A stretch of 35,722 nt of DNA from an uncultured Chloroflexota bacterium (GCA_903925955.1 CAIYHO010000082.1:1-35722), one strand, 5' to 3'; shown: positions 9,107 through 18,884, counted from the first letter of the stretch. The notes: generated by a model not told the origin, from the letters alone. Numbers and translations are program-made.

Positions 9107-10293
9107 GCGGAGTCACTCACGGTGGCGGCGGGCTCGGCATCGGGCCCGTCTGCCGCCAAGGACGCCGCAGAGTCCACAACGGTTTCCGCCGGGGCCGCCG
9201 GAGCCGCGCCGGTCGCGCCGGAGGGGCGACGTCGAGGCAGCTGCAAGGCGACGCGGGGTCTGCGCCACCTGCGGGTGGGCGAGAGCAGCTGGGAGGAGAG
9301 GAGCACAAGGATCACGCCCATCGCCAGCATGGCGGCCACGCCGCGCGGCCAGTAGCTGTCACGCGGGACGCCAAAGCCGTCTCCGCCGCTCACGCCTGTG
9401 GTGATCCCCTGGACGACGTCCAGCCGGTCCGTCATCGCCAAGACCGCGAGACACGCCGGCGAGAACGTGGTGTCGGTCCCGCAGACAACATCGACCTGGC
9501 TTGCAAACGGATTGATCCAGAGCATTGCGGCGGGCGGCATGTGGATGTTTGCCCAGTCCATGGGCGCGCCGGTCTCGTTGGCTTTGGTCTGCGCGTCGGA
9601 GAAGGTCATGGCGGCGCCAGCCCCGTAGAGGGCAACCGTGCCGCCCGCGATGCCAAGGGCAAGCACGAGGTTGATGATTGTGGCCGCCTGGGTCCGCTTG
9701 AGGAGGGCGGAGAGGAACAGGCCCATGGAACCGTAGGCGAAGGCGGCCGCGGCAAGCACGATGTAGGCACGGACGATGTCGTCCGGGGCAACTCCACCAA
9801 AGGTGAACACCAGCGCCATCACGGGCAATGAGGCAAGCAGCAGCAGGACAATCCAGCCAACGCTTGCGAGCAGCTTGCCCAGCACCAGGGCGATGGACGA
9901 CACCGGCGTTGTGACAAGCATGTCGAGCGTCTGCTTCTCGCGCTCAAGGCTGATTGCGGCGGCCGTTGAGCCAGGGGCGAGGATCATCACCACGATGGTC
10001 AGCAGCACCAGCAGGCCGATGAAGAGGCCGCGGCCGATATCGGCTGTGGAGGTGCTGGAGAACCCATTCATCATGGTGCTGACCTGGAGCTCCTGGACCA
10101 GGGCCGCAAAGCCTGCGAGGAGCAGCAGGTGGATGGTGATGATGGCGAAGGCGCGTCGGCCGCGCATGCGTCCGCGCAGCTCCTTGATGCCAACTGCGCT
10201 GATGCCCGTGCCGATCCAGCGCAGACGCGCTGCGAGTCCCTGCAGCCGCGGGCCCAGCTTCATGGCGCCGATCCGGCCGGCCAGCGCGGTCAC
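9103..10293 (-). CDS. ABC transporter permease (ABC-2 type)
   Basis: Multiple TM segments with ISLEREKQTLDMLVTTPVSSIALVLGKLLAS, the ABC-2 permease signature. Adjacent to the ABC ATPase with a 4-bp overlap. Confidence 0.9.
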   Translation of the reverse strand: MTALAGRIGAMKLGPRLQGLAARLRWIGTGISAVGIKELRGRMRGRRAFAIITIHLLLLAGFAALVQELQVSTMMNGFSSTSTADIGRGLFIGLLVLLTIVVMILAPGSTAAAISLEREKQTLDMLVTTPVSSIALVLGKLLASVGWIVLLLLASLPVMALVFTFGGVAPDDIVRAYIVLAAAAFAYGSMGLFLSALLKRTQAATIINLVLALGIAGGTVALYGAGAAMTFSDAQTKANETGAPMDWANIHMPPAAMLWINPFASQVDVVCGTDTTFSPACLAVLAMTDRLDVVQGITTGVSGGDGFGVPRDSYWPRGVAAMLAMGVILVLLSSQLLSPTRRWRRPRVALQLPRRRPSGATGAAPAAPAETVVDSAASLAADGPDAEPAATVSDSA

Positions 10294-11270
10294 GACCAGA
10301 CCCCGGTCATCGGCTGTGCGTGAGCACCCGTGGCCGATGGTCCAGTGACTTGCAGGAAGATCTCCTCCAGATCGCTTGCGGCACGGGCGAACGAGACAAT
10401 CCGAATGCCGGTGCCGATGGCTGCGCCAAGGAGCGCCGCCGCCTCCTCATCGCCGCCAACAAGGCCAAGCTGGAGAACATCGCCAACGGGCGCAACGGAG
10501 GCAACCTCTGGCCGCAGGTCAAACCATGCGGCTGCCGCGGCCTTGGCCGCCTCATCGCCCAGCATGTGGACGTGGTACACGGCGCCCGCCCGGAGGCGGC
10601 GCTCGATGTCGGACACGCGGCCCTGGGCGAGGATCCTGCCATGGTCAAAGATGGCCACCGAGGTGCACAGCTCCTCAAGCTCCGGGAGGATGTGCGACGA
10701 GACCACGATGGTCTTGCCCAGCGCCCGCAGTTCGCGGAGCAGTTCCCGCAGCTCAACTCGGGCACGCGGGTCCAGACCGGACGCGGGCTCGTCGAGGAGC
10801 AGCACCTGTGGGTCATGGACAAGCGCGTGGGCAAGGCAGAGCCGCTGCTGCATGCCGCGTGACAGGCCTGCCACATACGTGTCGCGCTTGGGGCCAAGGT
10901 CTACAAGCTCAAGGAGGTCCTCGATGATGCGCCGGCGACGCTGGGCCGAGATCCCGTAGCAGCGCGCGAAGAAGTCCAGGTACTCCCACACCTTCATGTC
11001 GTCGTACACGCCAAACGCGTCGGGCATGAACCCAAGGATGCGGCGCACTTCATTGGGGTTGTCGCGGACGGAGAAGCCCGCAACCTCGGCCTCGCCCGCG
11101 TCGGGGACCAGCAGCGTCCCGAGGATGCGCAGCGTTGTGGTCTTGCCGGCACCGTTGGGCCCGACAAGGCCGAAGATCTCACCGGCCGCGATGTCGAGGT
11201 CCAAGCCGCCCACAGCCACGGTTCGGTCATAGCGCTTGACAAGCCCGGTGGCCCTGATGATCCCGCTCAC
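10290..11270 (-). CDS. ABC transporter ATP-binding protein
   Basis: Walker A GPNGAGKTTTLRIL, signature LSRGMQQRLCLAHAL, Walker B LLLDEPASGLD. Confidence 0.95.
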   Translation of the reverse strand: MSGIIRATGLVKRYDRTVAVGGLDLDIAAGEIFGLVGPNGAGKTTTLRILGTLLVPDAGEAEVAGFSVRDNPNEVRRILGFMPDAFGVYDDMKVWEYLDFFARCYGISAQRRRRIIEDLLELVDLGPKRDTYVAGLSRGMQQRLCLAHALVHDPQVLLLDEPASGLDPRARVELRELLRELRALGKTIVVSSHILPELEELCTSVAIFDHGRILAQGRVSDIERRLRAGAVYHVHMLGDEAAKAAAAAWFDLRPEVASVAPVGDVLQLGLVGGDEEAAALLGAAIGTGIRIVSFARAASDLEEIFLQVTGPSATGAHAQPMTGVWS

Positions 11271-13726
11271 TTGACGGACCCCGAGATGACGGCGCGGAAC
11301 TGGAAGTAGACCTGCTCGGGCCGCTCGTTGACAAACCGCACACGCAGGTCGCCTGTCACCGGGTCAAGCCATCTGCCCGGGTCTGGCAGGCGGAACGACT
11401 GACCGAGGGCGAGGTGTGCGAATTGGACCCAGGCACCGGTCCTCACGTCAAAGACGTCAAGCTCCGGGATGCCGTCCTGTACACGTGAACAGTCGGCTGC
11501 GGTGATTTCGCAGCGGACCTCGGGCTTGGCGTCGAGCGGGCTCCCGCCGGGCATCGTTGGGTCGCCGCCGTTGGTCATGGCCACCAGGATCTCGGATGCT
11601 GTGAATGTGCCATCGAAGGCAACCGGCCGGTAGTCCATCTCAATGGTCCCTGTGCCAAAGCCCATGGACCAGGGATCCTTGGAGAAGAACGAGGAGTCAT
11701 TGCTGACCATGGTGGGCGGCAGCAGGTCCCCGGAGAAGGACACCTTGCCGTTAATGGAGTAGCGGAACGGGATCTGGTACAGCACGTCCGTGACGCGCCG
11801 CACCTGCTGGCCCTCGATGACCGCGGGGATCACCGGGTCACTGCCCCATGCCAGGAGCACGGCGGACCCGGCCGGGAGTGACCAGCCGATGCCCGTCATC
11901 GGGTCCATCGTCAGCTGGTCGATGACGGCGCGGCGGACCATCCTGCGCTGGGTGGCCTCGTCCATCCCGGAGGCGCCCCAGTTGACCTGCCCAACCACCT
12001 TGTCGGAGAGCTGCACTTGGTTGAACGCGACGCCGGCCAGCGGCAGGCTGATGGTGGCGGTGGCGCCGGGCGCAAGGTCCGGAAACGGGACAACGGACGA
12101 GCCCAGCACAAGGGCCGGGGCAAGGAGCGTCATGGGTGAGCGGTTGGTCACGGTCCCGGTGAGCCTGGAGTCCACAAGCGTCAGGGTTGCCTCAACGACG
12201 GGCCCCGTGGCGCTGCCCTCAGCGCGGATGGTGCGCAGCGACCCGTAGCCAACACCAAGGTCTCGGACCTTCGTCGGGTTGCCCTCGAGGACGTCGAGCG
12301 GACTGGTTGCGCCCGTGCTGAACATGTCGCCGCTGATTGGCCCGGCGATCAGCGTGTCGCCCGGGACGGTGATGGCAAACGACGCGCGGGTTGGGCTGAA
12401 GATGCCAAGCCACGACTGGGCTGAGGCAAGGTCCGTGCCCGGGGCGCCGCGGACGATGGCAACCTCGTGGACGATGACGCTTGACCCGCGCGTCAGCGCT
12501 CCAATGCCAAAGGCGCCAACGGTGAACACGACAATGAGGGCGGGGACCGTGGCCCACGCCCACTCGCGCCGGTCCAGCCGCCGCAGCACCAGGTAGTTCA
12601 CAGGTCCAATCAGCAGGATGTAGCCAAAGATCAGGACCAGCAGCCCGCTTGTGGGGGGCAGCGAGAGGCTTGGCAGGCTGGCGGCGCCCGACACAAGCTG
12701 GCTGTCATCGGTGAGCGCAACCAGCGTGCCCGACCGCTGGGGCACGAGGCGACGCCACAGGAGCGCCTCCATGGTGCTGTCCGCGGTCATCCACGAGCTG
12801 AGCGGGTTGAAGCCAAGCAGCGTCACGTGGCCCGAGCCGTAGGGCATGTCCGCCGCAACGACTCGATCGCCCGACGTTGCCAGCGGGCGACCCTTCCCGG
12901 GTGACCCGACAAGCGCAGCAACTGGGGCGGCGTCCTTGGGCAGCGCGCCGAGGATGGGCCGCAGGAGCGCCGGGTCAACGTCCAGGACGCCGGACGGCCG
13001 ATAGGGGAGCAGCTCCTCGGGGAGCGCGTTGAGCGCGTCAGGGCCTGCTGTGCCGCCCACGATCACCAGGCGACCCCCGGCGGCCACCCAGCGGCTGAGC
13101 GCTGTGAGCTGTTCTGTGCTGAGGGACGCGGCGTCTGTGTCCTGCCAGATGAGGCGGTCGAGGCCGGCCCACCCCTGAACGCGGTCCGGGAGGTCGGCCA
13201 CCACCAGAGGCACAAGCACGGCGGTGGTGCCGGTTGCTGCGTTGGGCAGCAGCGAGACTTGGCTCACGATGCGGGCCGGGTTCTCGGCGAGGATCCCTAC
13301 GACCAGCTGGTTGGGGTCATGGAGGGCAACGGCTGCCTTGGCGGTGGCGACGGTGCTGCCGCCGGCCACCAGCTCAACGACGAGCGGGCTTGTGGAGCCG
13401 ACGAAGCCTGGCGGCTGAACGTAGAGCGTGAACGTCTTGCGCGAGCCCGTTGCCAGTTCGACCCCGAGACCAAACCGCGTCCGCATGTCGGGGCCGCCGG
13501 TCACGCGCAGTTCGCCCGTGACCGTGGGGCCGGCGTTCTCGACATCGACTGCAACCGCCATCCAGGCGCCCTGTCGCGCGTGTCCCTGCAGCAGCGCGCG
13601 GGCCGTCATGGTGAGTCCGCCGTCGGCGGCGACAGGCGCAGCGGGAGCGAGCGCAAGGAGCACGAGGGCGGCCCCGGCGACAGCGCGGGTCAGGCGGACA
13701 GCACGGCCCGGCTTGCGGAGCGGCAC
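11267..13726 (-). CDS. Secreted/membrane protein of unknown function (signal peptide, glutamine-amidotransferase-like segment, TM helices)
   Basis: ORF 11267..13795. Preferred start is GTG at 13726, just after AGGAG on the minus strand, giving MPLRKPGRAVRLTRAVAGAALVLLALAPAAPVAADGG (signal peptide). Internal LTALSRWVAAGGRLVIVGGTAGPD and TM block LLVLIFGYILLIGPVNYLVLRRLDRREWAW. Confidence 0.75.
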   Translation of the reverse strand: MPLRKPGRAVRLTRAVAGAALVLLALAPAAPVAADGGLTMTARALLQGHARQGAWMAVAVDVENAGPTVTGELRVTGGPDMRTRFGLGVELATGSRKTFTLYVQPPGFVGSTSPLVVELVAGGSTVATAKAAVALHDPNQLVVGILAENPARIVSQVSLLPNAATGTTAVLVPLVVADLPDRVQGWAGLDRLIWQDTDAASLSTEQLTALSRWVAAGGRLVIVGGTAGPDALNALPEELLPYRPSGVLDVDPALLRPILGALPKDAAPVAALVGSPGKGRPLATSGDRVVAADMPYGSGHVTLLGFNPLSSWMTADSTMEALLWRRLVPQRSGTLVALTDDSQLVSGAASLPSLSLPPTSGLLVLIFGYILLIGPVNYLVLRRLDRREWAWATVPALIVVFTVGAFGIGALTRGSSVIVHEVAIVRGAPGTDLASAQSWLGIFSPTRASFAITVPGDTLIAGPISGDMFSTGATSPLDVLEGNPTKVRDLGVGYGSLRTIRAEGSATGPVVEATLTLVDSRLTGTVTNRSPMTLLAPALVLGSSVVPFPDLAPGATATISLPLAGVAFNQVQLSDKVVGQVNWGASGMDEATQRRMVRRAVIDQLTMDPMTGIGWSLPAGSAVLLAWGSDPVIPAVIEGQQVRRVTDVLYQIPFRYSINGKVSFSGDLLPPTMVSNDSSFFSKDPWSMGFGTGTIEMDYRPVAFDGTFTASEILVAMTNGGDPTMPGGSPLDAKPEVRCEITAADCSRVQDGIPELDVFDVRTGAWVQFAHLALGQSFRLPDPGRWLDPVTGDLRVRFVNERPEQVYFQFRAVISGSVK

Positions 13727-13942
13727 ACGGACTCCTATAGCGGTGGAATTGGACGCGTCCTGCCAACGACGCTCCTGCATGCCGAATAGTTGCACGAGGG
13801 ACCCCCGTCTCCTGCCTGGCCCACCCGTAGCTGTCGGGTGGCCCTTGCGACGCGCCTATCGTACGATGCACGGACGTCCGGGCAGGAGGCCCCGCCGAAG
13901 GCGCCGGGCCACCACCATCGCCGACGCCGCCCAAGGACACCT

Positions 13943-15253
13943 GTGCCCGATATCCGACCCTTCCGCGCCCTTCGCTTCGATCCCGGTGTCGCCGGTGATA
14001 TCGGCAGCCTTGTGGCGCCCCCGTATGACGTGATCAGCCCGGCGCTGCATGAGGCGCTGCTGGCCCGTAGCCCGAAGAACGCAGTGCGGCTGGACCTGCC
14101 CGCGGTGGTTGTGGGCGAGGATCCGGACGAGCGCTATCGGCGCGCTGCCCACACGCTGGCCGCTTGGCGCAGCGACGGGACCCTGCGCAAGGACCCGCGG
14201 CCGTCCGTGTACGTGCATGAGCAGACGTACCGCGTCCCGGGGACCAGCCTCGCCCGGACGCAGCGCGGCTTCTTCGCCCGTCTGCGGATTGAGCCGTTTG
14301 GGCCCGGTTCAAGCGTGCTGCCGCACGAGCGGACCCTGACCGGCCCCAAGGAGGAGCGCTATCGGCTCCTCCGCGCCACCGGCCTCAATACCTCGCCCGT
14401 GATTGGCCTCTTTAGCGACCCTGCGGGTGCCGCCGCCGCGGCGATGGCCGCCGTGGTCCTGGCGCCGCCCCTGACAGATGTCACAGACGACGACGGCGTG
14501 CGCCATCGCCTGTGGGCGGTCCCCGCCGGGGGTGACGGCACGGCCGAGACCCTTGTGGCCGCCGCTGCGGCCGGCCCCGTGACCATTGCGGACGGCCACC
14601 ACCGCTACGAGACGGCGGTTCGCTACCGTGACGAGCGACGTGTGGCGCATTCGGCCGAGGTGGATCCCGCCTACGACTTCGTCCTCATGCTGTTTCTTGA
14701 TGCCGGCGGCCAGCTGACCGTGCTGCCGACGCACCGGCTTGTGCATGGCGTTGGCGCCGCGGATCTTGCCCGCCTGCATGGTGGTATGGACAGCCTGTTC
14801 GAGGCTGAGCCCGCCACGCCCGCCGCCCTTGCGCAGCGCTTTGGCGCGGCTGGAGGGCTTGCCGGGGGCGAAGGCCGCTTTGGCCTGGTCACCACCGACG
14901 GCGCATGGCTCCTGCAGGCAAGGCGCGAGGCGTTTGCAAAGCTGCTGACCGCCGGCGGCGAGGCCGTGCGTCGGCTTGACGTGACGATGCTGGGGGCAGC
15001 CCTAGACGTTCTGCTTGGGATTGATGCCGCTGCGGTTGCGAGCGGCGAGCGCGTGGCGTACACCAAGTCGGCCGAGGAGGCCATCACGGCCGTTGCCTCG
15101 GGTGGCCACGCCGACGCCGCGTTCCTCCTGGAGCCCACGCCTGTGGCGAGCATCCTTGCAGTGGCGCAGGCCGGCGACGTGATGCCCCAGAAGTCCACGT
15201 ACTTCTACCCGAAGGCCCTCACGGGTCTCCTGTTCAACCCGCACGAGCAGTAG
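13943..15253 (+). CDS. DUF1015 family protein
   Basis: GTG start preceded by AAGGA; VPDIRPFRALRFDPGVAGDIGSLVAPPYDVIS...; TIADGHHRYETAVRYRDE; MPQKSTYFYPKALTGLLFNPH. All typical of DUF1015. Confidence 0.92.
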   Translation: MPDIRPFRALRFDPGVAGDIGSLVAPPYDVISPALHEALLARSPKNAVRLDLPAVVVGEDPDERYRRAAHTLAAWRSDGTLRKDPRPSVYVHEQTYRVPGTSLARTQRGFFARLRIEPFGPGSSVLPHERTLTGPKEERYRLLRATGLNTSPVIGLFSDPAGAAAAAMAAVVLAPPLTDVTDDDGVRHRLWAVPAGGDGTAETLVAAAAAGPVTIADGHHRYETAVRYRDERRVAHSAEVDPAYDFVLMLFLDAGGQLTVLPTHRLVHGVGAADLARLHGGMDSLFEAEPATPAALAQRFGAAGGLAGGEGRFGLVTTDGAWLLQARREAFAKLLTAGGEAVRRLDVTMLGAALDVLLGIDAAAVASGERVAYTKSAEEAITAVASGGHADAAFLLEPTPVASILAVAQAGDVMPQKSTYFYPKALTGLLFNPHEQ

Positions 15254-15260
15254 CCCGCGC

Positions 15261-16130
15261 ATGACCGACACAACAGCGGACCGCCTTACATCGCGCACGC
15301 CGCCGCCGGGACGACCCGTCCGCAAGGACGAGATTGAGCTTGCGGAGCGTGGCCTCTACGTCGAGTCATGGTTGCCGGAGCGGCGCTCGCGGCGCAAGCC
15401 GCTGCTGTTTGTGCACGGGTTCCTGGGCGGTTCGTGGGTGTGGGAGCGCTATCTCCACCACTTTGCCGCGCGCGGCTGGGAAGGCCATGCGCTGAACCTG
15501 CGCAACCACTACTGGAGCCAGACAGCGGATCCCGCCACGCTCGACATTGAGTCCTATACCGAGGATGTGGTTGCGGCCCTCGAGCGGCTTGGGCCAAACG
15601 CGGTGGCTGTCGGCCACGGCCTGGGTGGTCTGCTGGTGCTCAAGGCCGTTGAGCGTCTACCAGTTGCGGGGTACGTGCTGCTGGCCCCGGAGCTGCCCCG
15701 CGAGCTGCGCGATCCCGCCCGCACGCATCTTGTGCGCGACGTGCCGGATGCGTGGGGCCGTGCGGAGCTGGGCTGGGAGACCCTCCCGGAGCGGCTGACG
15801 CGTGAGCACCGCGACCTCTCCATCGCAGACGTTGTGCGGATCCAGCACCTGCTTGGGCAGAAGACCTTTGAGTCCGGCGCCGCGCGCCGCCAAGTCCTCC
15901 AGGGTGTCCCAGTGGACCGGACGGCGCTGCCGGACGTGCCGCGTCTCGTGATTGGCGCCGGCCTGGATGTCTACGTGCCGGAGCCCTCCGTGGAGGCGCT
16001 GGCGGACTGGCTGGGCGCCCAGTACGAACCCTTCGGCGCCCACTCGCACTATGGGCTGGTGCTGGGCGAGCAGAGCTTCCTGCAGGTGGCCGAGACACTG
16101 CGCTCGTTCCTCGAGGCACACCGCCTGTAG
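15261..16130 (+). CDS. Alpha/beta hydrolase
   Basis: KPLLFVHGFLGGSWVWERYLHHFAARGWEGHALNLRNH (oxyanion HGF), VAVGHGLGGLLVLKAVE nucleophile-elbow region with GHGLGG in place of GHSxGG, and C-terminal HSHYGL histidine. Confidence 0.88.
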   Translation: MTDTTADRLTSRTPPPGRPVRKDEIELAERGLYVESWLPERRSRRKPLLFVHGFLGGSWVWERYLHHFAARGWEGHALNLRNHYWSQTADPATLDIESYTEDVVAALERLGPNAVAVGHGLGGLLVLKAVERLPVAGYVLLAPELPRELRDPARTHLVRDVPDAWGRAELGWETLPERLTREHRDLSIADVVRIQHLLGQKTFESGAARRQVLQGVPVDRTALPDVPRLVIGAGLDVYVPEPSVEALADWLGAQYEPFGAHSHYGLVLGEQSFLQVAETLRSFLEAHRL

Positions 16131-16153
16131 GAGCCCCGTCGGGGTGGCCGCGG

Positions 16154-16183
16154 TTGCGGGTCCCGCCCGGCGCCTGCTATCCT
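16154..16183 (+). promoter_or_regulatory. Candidate sigma70-type promoter for tRNA-Glu
   Basis: TTGCGG, 18-bp spacer, TATCCT; the -10 hexamer lies about 32 bp upstream of the tRNA 5' end. Confidence 0.45.
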
Positions 16184-16215
16184 GCCCGCCCGGCCGCGCA
16201 AACGGCCAGCACAAC

Positions 16216-16292
16216 GCCGCATTCGTCTAGAGGCCCAGGACGCCGCCCTCTCAAGGCGGAGATCACCGGTTCGAATCCGGTATGCGGTACCA
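16216..16292 (+). tRNA. tRNA-Glu (anticodon CUC)
   Basis: GCCGCATTCGTCTAGAGGCCCAGGACGCCGCCCTCTCAAGGCGGAGATCACCGGTTCGAATCCGGTATGCGGTACCA; acceptor GCCGCAT/ATGCGGT, anticodon loop CTCTCAA, encoded CCA. Confidence 0.95.
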
Positions 16293-16409
16293 GCCTCTGC
16301 CCCCGCCCTCGGGTTGTCCCCGGGGGCATCGTCATGTCTGGGGGCGGCTCAGCCCGTGGGCCATGGCCGTATTCTTCCAACACCCAGCCCAGCCGCCGTG
16401 GAAGGATCC

Positions 16410-17522
16410 ATGCCCGCCTCAGCTTCCGCCTCTGCTAACCGCCGCCTCGTGATCCTTGCTGAAGGCAAGTTCAGCTTCCACAACGGCAAGACCGCCATGG
16501 GCGTCATCCGGTTTGGCCGGGACACCGTGCTTGCGGTGGTTGACTCCACGCAGGCGGGCGGCAACGTCAAGACCTGGCTTGGGGAGCAGCCGCGCTTTGA
16601 CATCCCCATCGTTGCGAGCCTGGACGAGGCGCTTGCCCTTGGGGGGCACGCCAACGCGCTGCTGATTGGCATTGCGCCCACCGGTGGCAGGCTGCCCGAG
16701 ACATGGCGCGAGGTGATCCTCGCCGCGATCGCCGTGGGCCTGGACATCCACTCCGGGCTCCACACGTTCCTCGGCGACGATCCCGAGTTTGCCGCGGCCG
16801 CGTCAACTGCCGGCGTCAAGATCGTGGACTACCGTCGGCCGCCGGAGCGCCACGAGACGGCCGTTGGCCGCCGCCACGCACCGGGCAAGCGCGTGATTCT
16901 CACAGTCGGCACGGATTGCGCCATTGGGAAGATGTCGGTGGCGCTGGAGCTGCGCCGCGCAGCCGTGGACGCGGGCAGGTCAACCGCCTTTGTCGCCACC
17001 GGCCAAACCGGCATGATGATCGAGGGCTCGGGTGTCGCTGTTGACCGCGTGATCTCGGACTTTGTCCAGGGCACGGTGGAGGAGATCGTTGCGGAAGGCG
17101 AGCAGCGCGGCGACTGGGTCCTTGTTGAGGGGCAGGGCTCGCTGGACCACCCGGCCTACAGCTGCGTCACGCTGGGCCTGATCCACGGCTCCACGCCGCA
17201 CGCGATGATCCTCGTCCACAAGCCCGGCCTCATCGCGCACGACTTCGACCATCTGCCGGAGCGCAGCTTCCCCCTTGCGCCGCTGGGCGACTTTATCCGT
17301 CTCCACGAGCAGGTTGCCAGCCTTGTGGCGCCGTCACGCGTGGTGGCAGTGGCGCTCAACACGTCGCTCATTGCGGACGAGGCGGAGGCACACCGGGTGA
17401 TTGCGGCCATCGGGGCCGAAACTGGCTTGCCCTGCGCTGATCCAGTTCGCTTCGGCGGCGACGGCCTCTGGCGCGACATCGAGACGGCAGTGGACGCGCT
17501 GCCCTGGGTGACCCCGGCATGA
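16410..17522 (+). CDS. DUF1611 family P-loop protein (DgcN-like)
   Basis: ATG at 16410 with GGAAGGAT upstream; ILTVGTDCAIGKMSVALELRRAA P-loop, VEGQGSLDHPAYSCVTLGLIHGSTPHAMILVHKPG, NTSLI. These are DUF1611 hallmarks. Confidence 0.88.
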   Translation: MPASASASANRRLVILAEGKFSFHNGKTAMGVIRFGRDTVLAVVDSTQAGGNVKTWLGEQPRFDIPIVASLDEALALGGHANALLIGIAPTGGRLPETWREVILAAIAVGLDIHSGLHTFLGDDPEFAAAASTAGVKIVDYRRPPERHETAVGRRHAPGKRVILTVGTDCAIGKMSVALELRRAAVDAGRSTAFVATGQTGMMIEGSGVAVDRVISDFVQGTVEEIVAEGEQRGDWVLVEGQGSLDHPAYSCVTLGLIHGSTPHAMILVHKPGLIAHDFDHLPERSFPLAPLGDFIRLHEQVASLVAPSRVVAVALNTSLIADEAEAHRVIAAIGAETGLPCADPVRFGGDGLWRDIETAVDALPWVTPA

Positions 17523-18607
17523 TGTTCTCCATCCGCCACCAGACGCTGCGCCTGCCGTTGCGGGACCCGTTCATCATTGCCCGCTCCGCGCCCGGTGAGG
17601 GCCACGTCATCACCACGGTGGTGGTGGAGCTGCGCGATGAGGCCGACGGCGGGGCCGGGCCCGTGGGCCTTGGTGAGGGCTATCCCGACACCTTCTACGG
17701 CGACACAGCGGAGACCATGGCGGCGGTCTTCCCCCTGCTGCTTGAGGCGATTGCGCCCGCCGCCGCCGGCCTCCGGGGCCCGTTGGCCGAGGCACAGGCG
17801 GCGCTGGAGCAGGCCGCAGACCTGATGGCTGGGGCGATTGCCCACCACGGCGGTGCCAAGTGCGCCATCGATGTCGCCCTGCACGACCTTGTCGGCAAGC
17901 GCCTGGGATTGTCGCTCCCCGACGTCCTTGGTCTCCATGGCGAGATCACTCCCACGGACTTCACGCTTGGCATCGACGAGCCGCAGGTTGTGGCAGCCCG
18001 GGCAAAGCGCGCAATCGACTTCCCGGCGCTCAAGATCAAGGTGGGCGGGGCGTCTGACCTGGCCACCCTTGAGGCGGTTCGAAGCGTGTACGCAGGGCCC
18101 ATCCGCGTGGACGCGAACATGGGCTGGACGCCCGCAGGTGCCGTGGCGCTGCTGCCCGAACTGGTCCGCCTTGGCGTGGTCCTGGTGGAGCAGCCGTTCC
18201 CCGCGCACCGGTTGGATTGGCTGCGGGACCTGCAGGCGGTTTCCCCGCTTCCGATTGTCGCCGACGAGAGCGCCGTGACCATCGATGACCTCGACGGCCT
18301 GGTTGGCGTCGTGGACGGCGTCAACGTCAAGCTTGCCAAGGTGGGAGGCGTTGGTCCCGCTCGGCGCATGCTGGAGCGCGCGCGCGCCCTCGGGTTCCGC
18401 ACGTTTCTTGGCTGTATGGAAGAGACATCAATTGTGATTGCCGCGTCGGCGGCCGTGTCGCCGCTTGCCGAGTGGGCCGATCTTGACGGCTGCCTGCTGC
18501 TTGCGGACGATCCCGTCGAGGGCCTGACCATCGGCGCCGACAAGCGCTGGCGGCTGCCCGATGGGCCCGGTCTGGGGCTCCGGCTCAAGGCCGGCGACCT
18601 GCCCTGA
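17519..18607 (+). CDS. Dipeptide epimerase, enolase superfamily (Ala-D/L-Glu epimerase / DgcA-like)
   Basis: Catalytic set visible: KIK (PALKIKVGG), RVDANMGW, LVEQPFP, VADESA, NVKLAKVGG. The start overlaps the DUF1611 stop (ATGA). Confidence 0.92.
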   Translation: MMFSIRHQTLRLPLRDPFIIARSAPGEGHVITTVVVELRDEADGGAGPVGLGEGYPDTFYGDTAETMAAVFPLLLEAIAPAAAGLRGPLAEAQAALEQAADLMAGAIAHHGGAKCAIDVALHDLVGKRLGLSLPDVLGLHGEITPTDFTLGIDEPQVVAARAKRAIDFPALKIKVGGASDLATLEAVRSVYAGPIRVDANMGWTPAGAVALLPELVRLGVVLVEQPFPAHRLDWLRDLQAVSPLPIVADESAVTIDDLDGLVGVVDGVNVKLAKVGGVGPARRMLERARALGFRTFLGCMEETSIVIAASAAVSPLAEWADLDGCLLLADDPVEGLTIGADKRWRLPDGPGLGLRLKAGDLP

Positions 18608-18884
18608 CACGGTTCCCGTCGGAGCGCATCCACAGGTTTGGCCCGTAACGGCGCGGCTGTCCACCATCACTCGGAGGCTGTGGACAACTCGGCTGGGCAC
18701 TTCGTGGAGAAGCCCCTTCCCCTGCCCGTCGCGGATCCGTAGGATGACGCGAGTCGCCGCCTGAGGGGGACTGGGGAGGTTCCAGGCACACGACAATCCA
18801 CAGGACTGACGACGGTGTTCGCTGCAGGACGCGCCGCGCCACCGCAAGCCGCCGCATGCCCAGAGGGAGAGGAGACCCGCATCG

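Noticed and set aside
16132-16147. Terminator after the alpha/beta hydrolase (AGCCCCGTCGGGGTGG)
   Set aside because: Stem of only about 4-5 bp with no T-tract; too weak to call.
18620-18810. Chromosomal replication origin
   Set aside because: Only one perfect DnaA box, no AT-rich unwinding region, and no dnaA/dnaN/gyrB neighbours. Retained only as a motif cluster.
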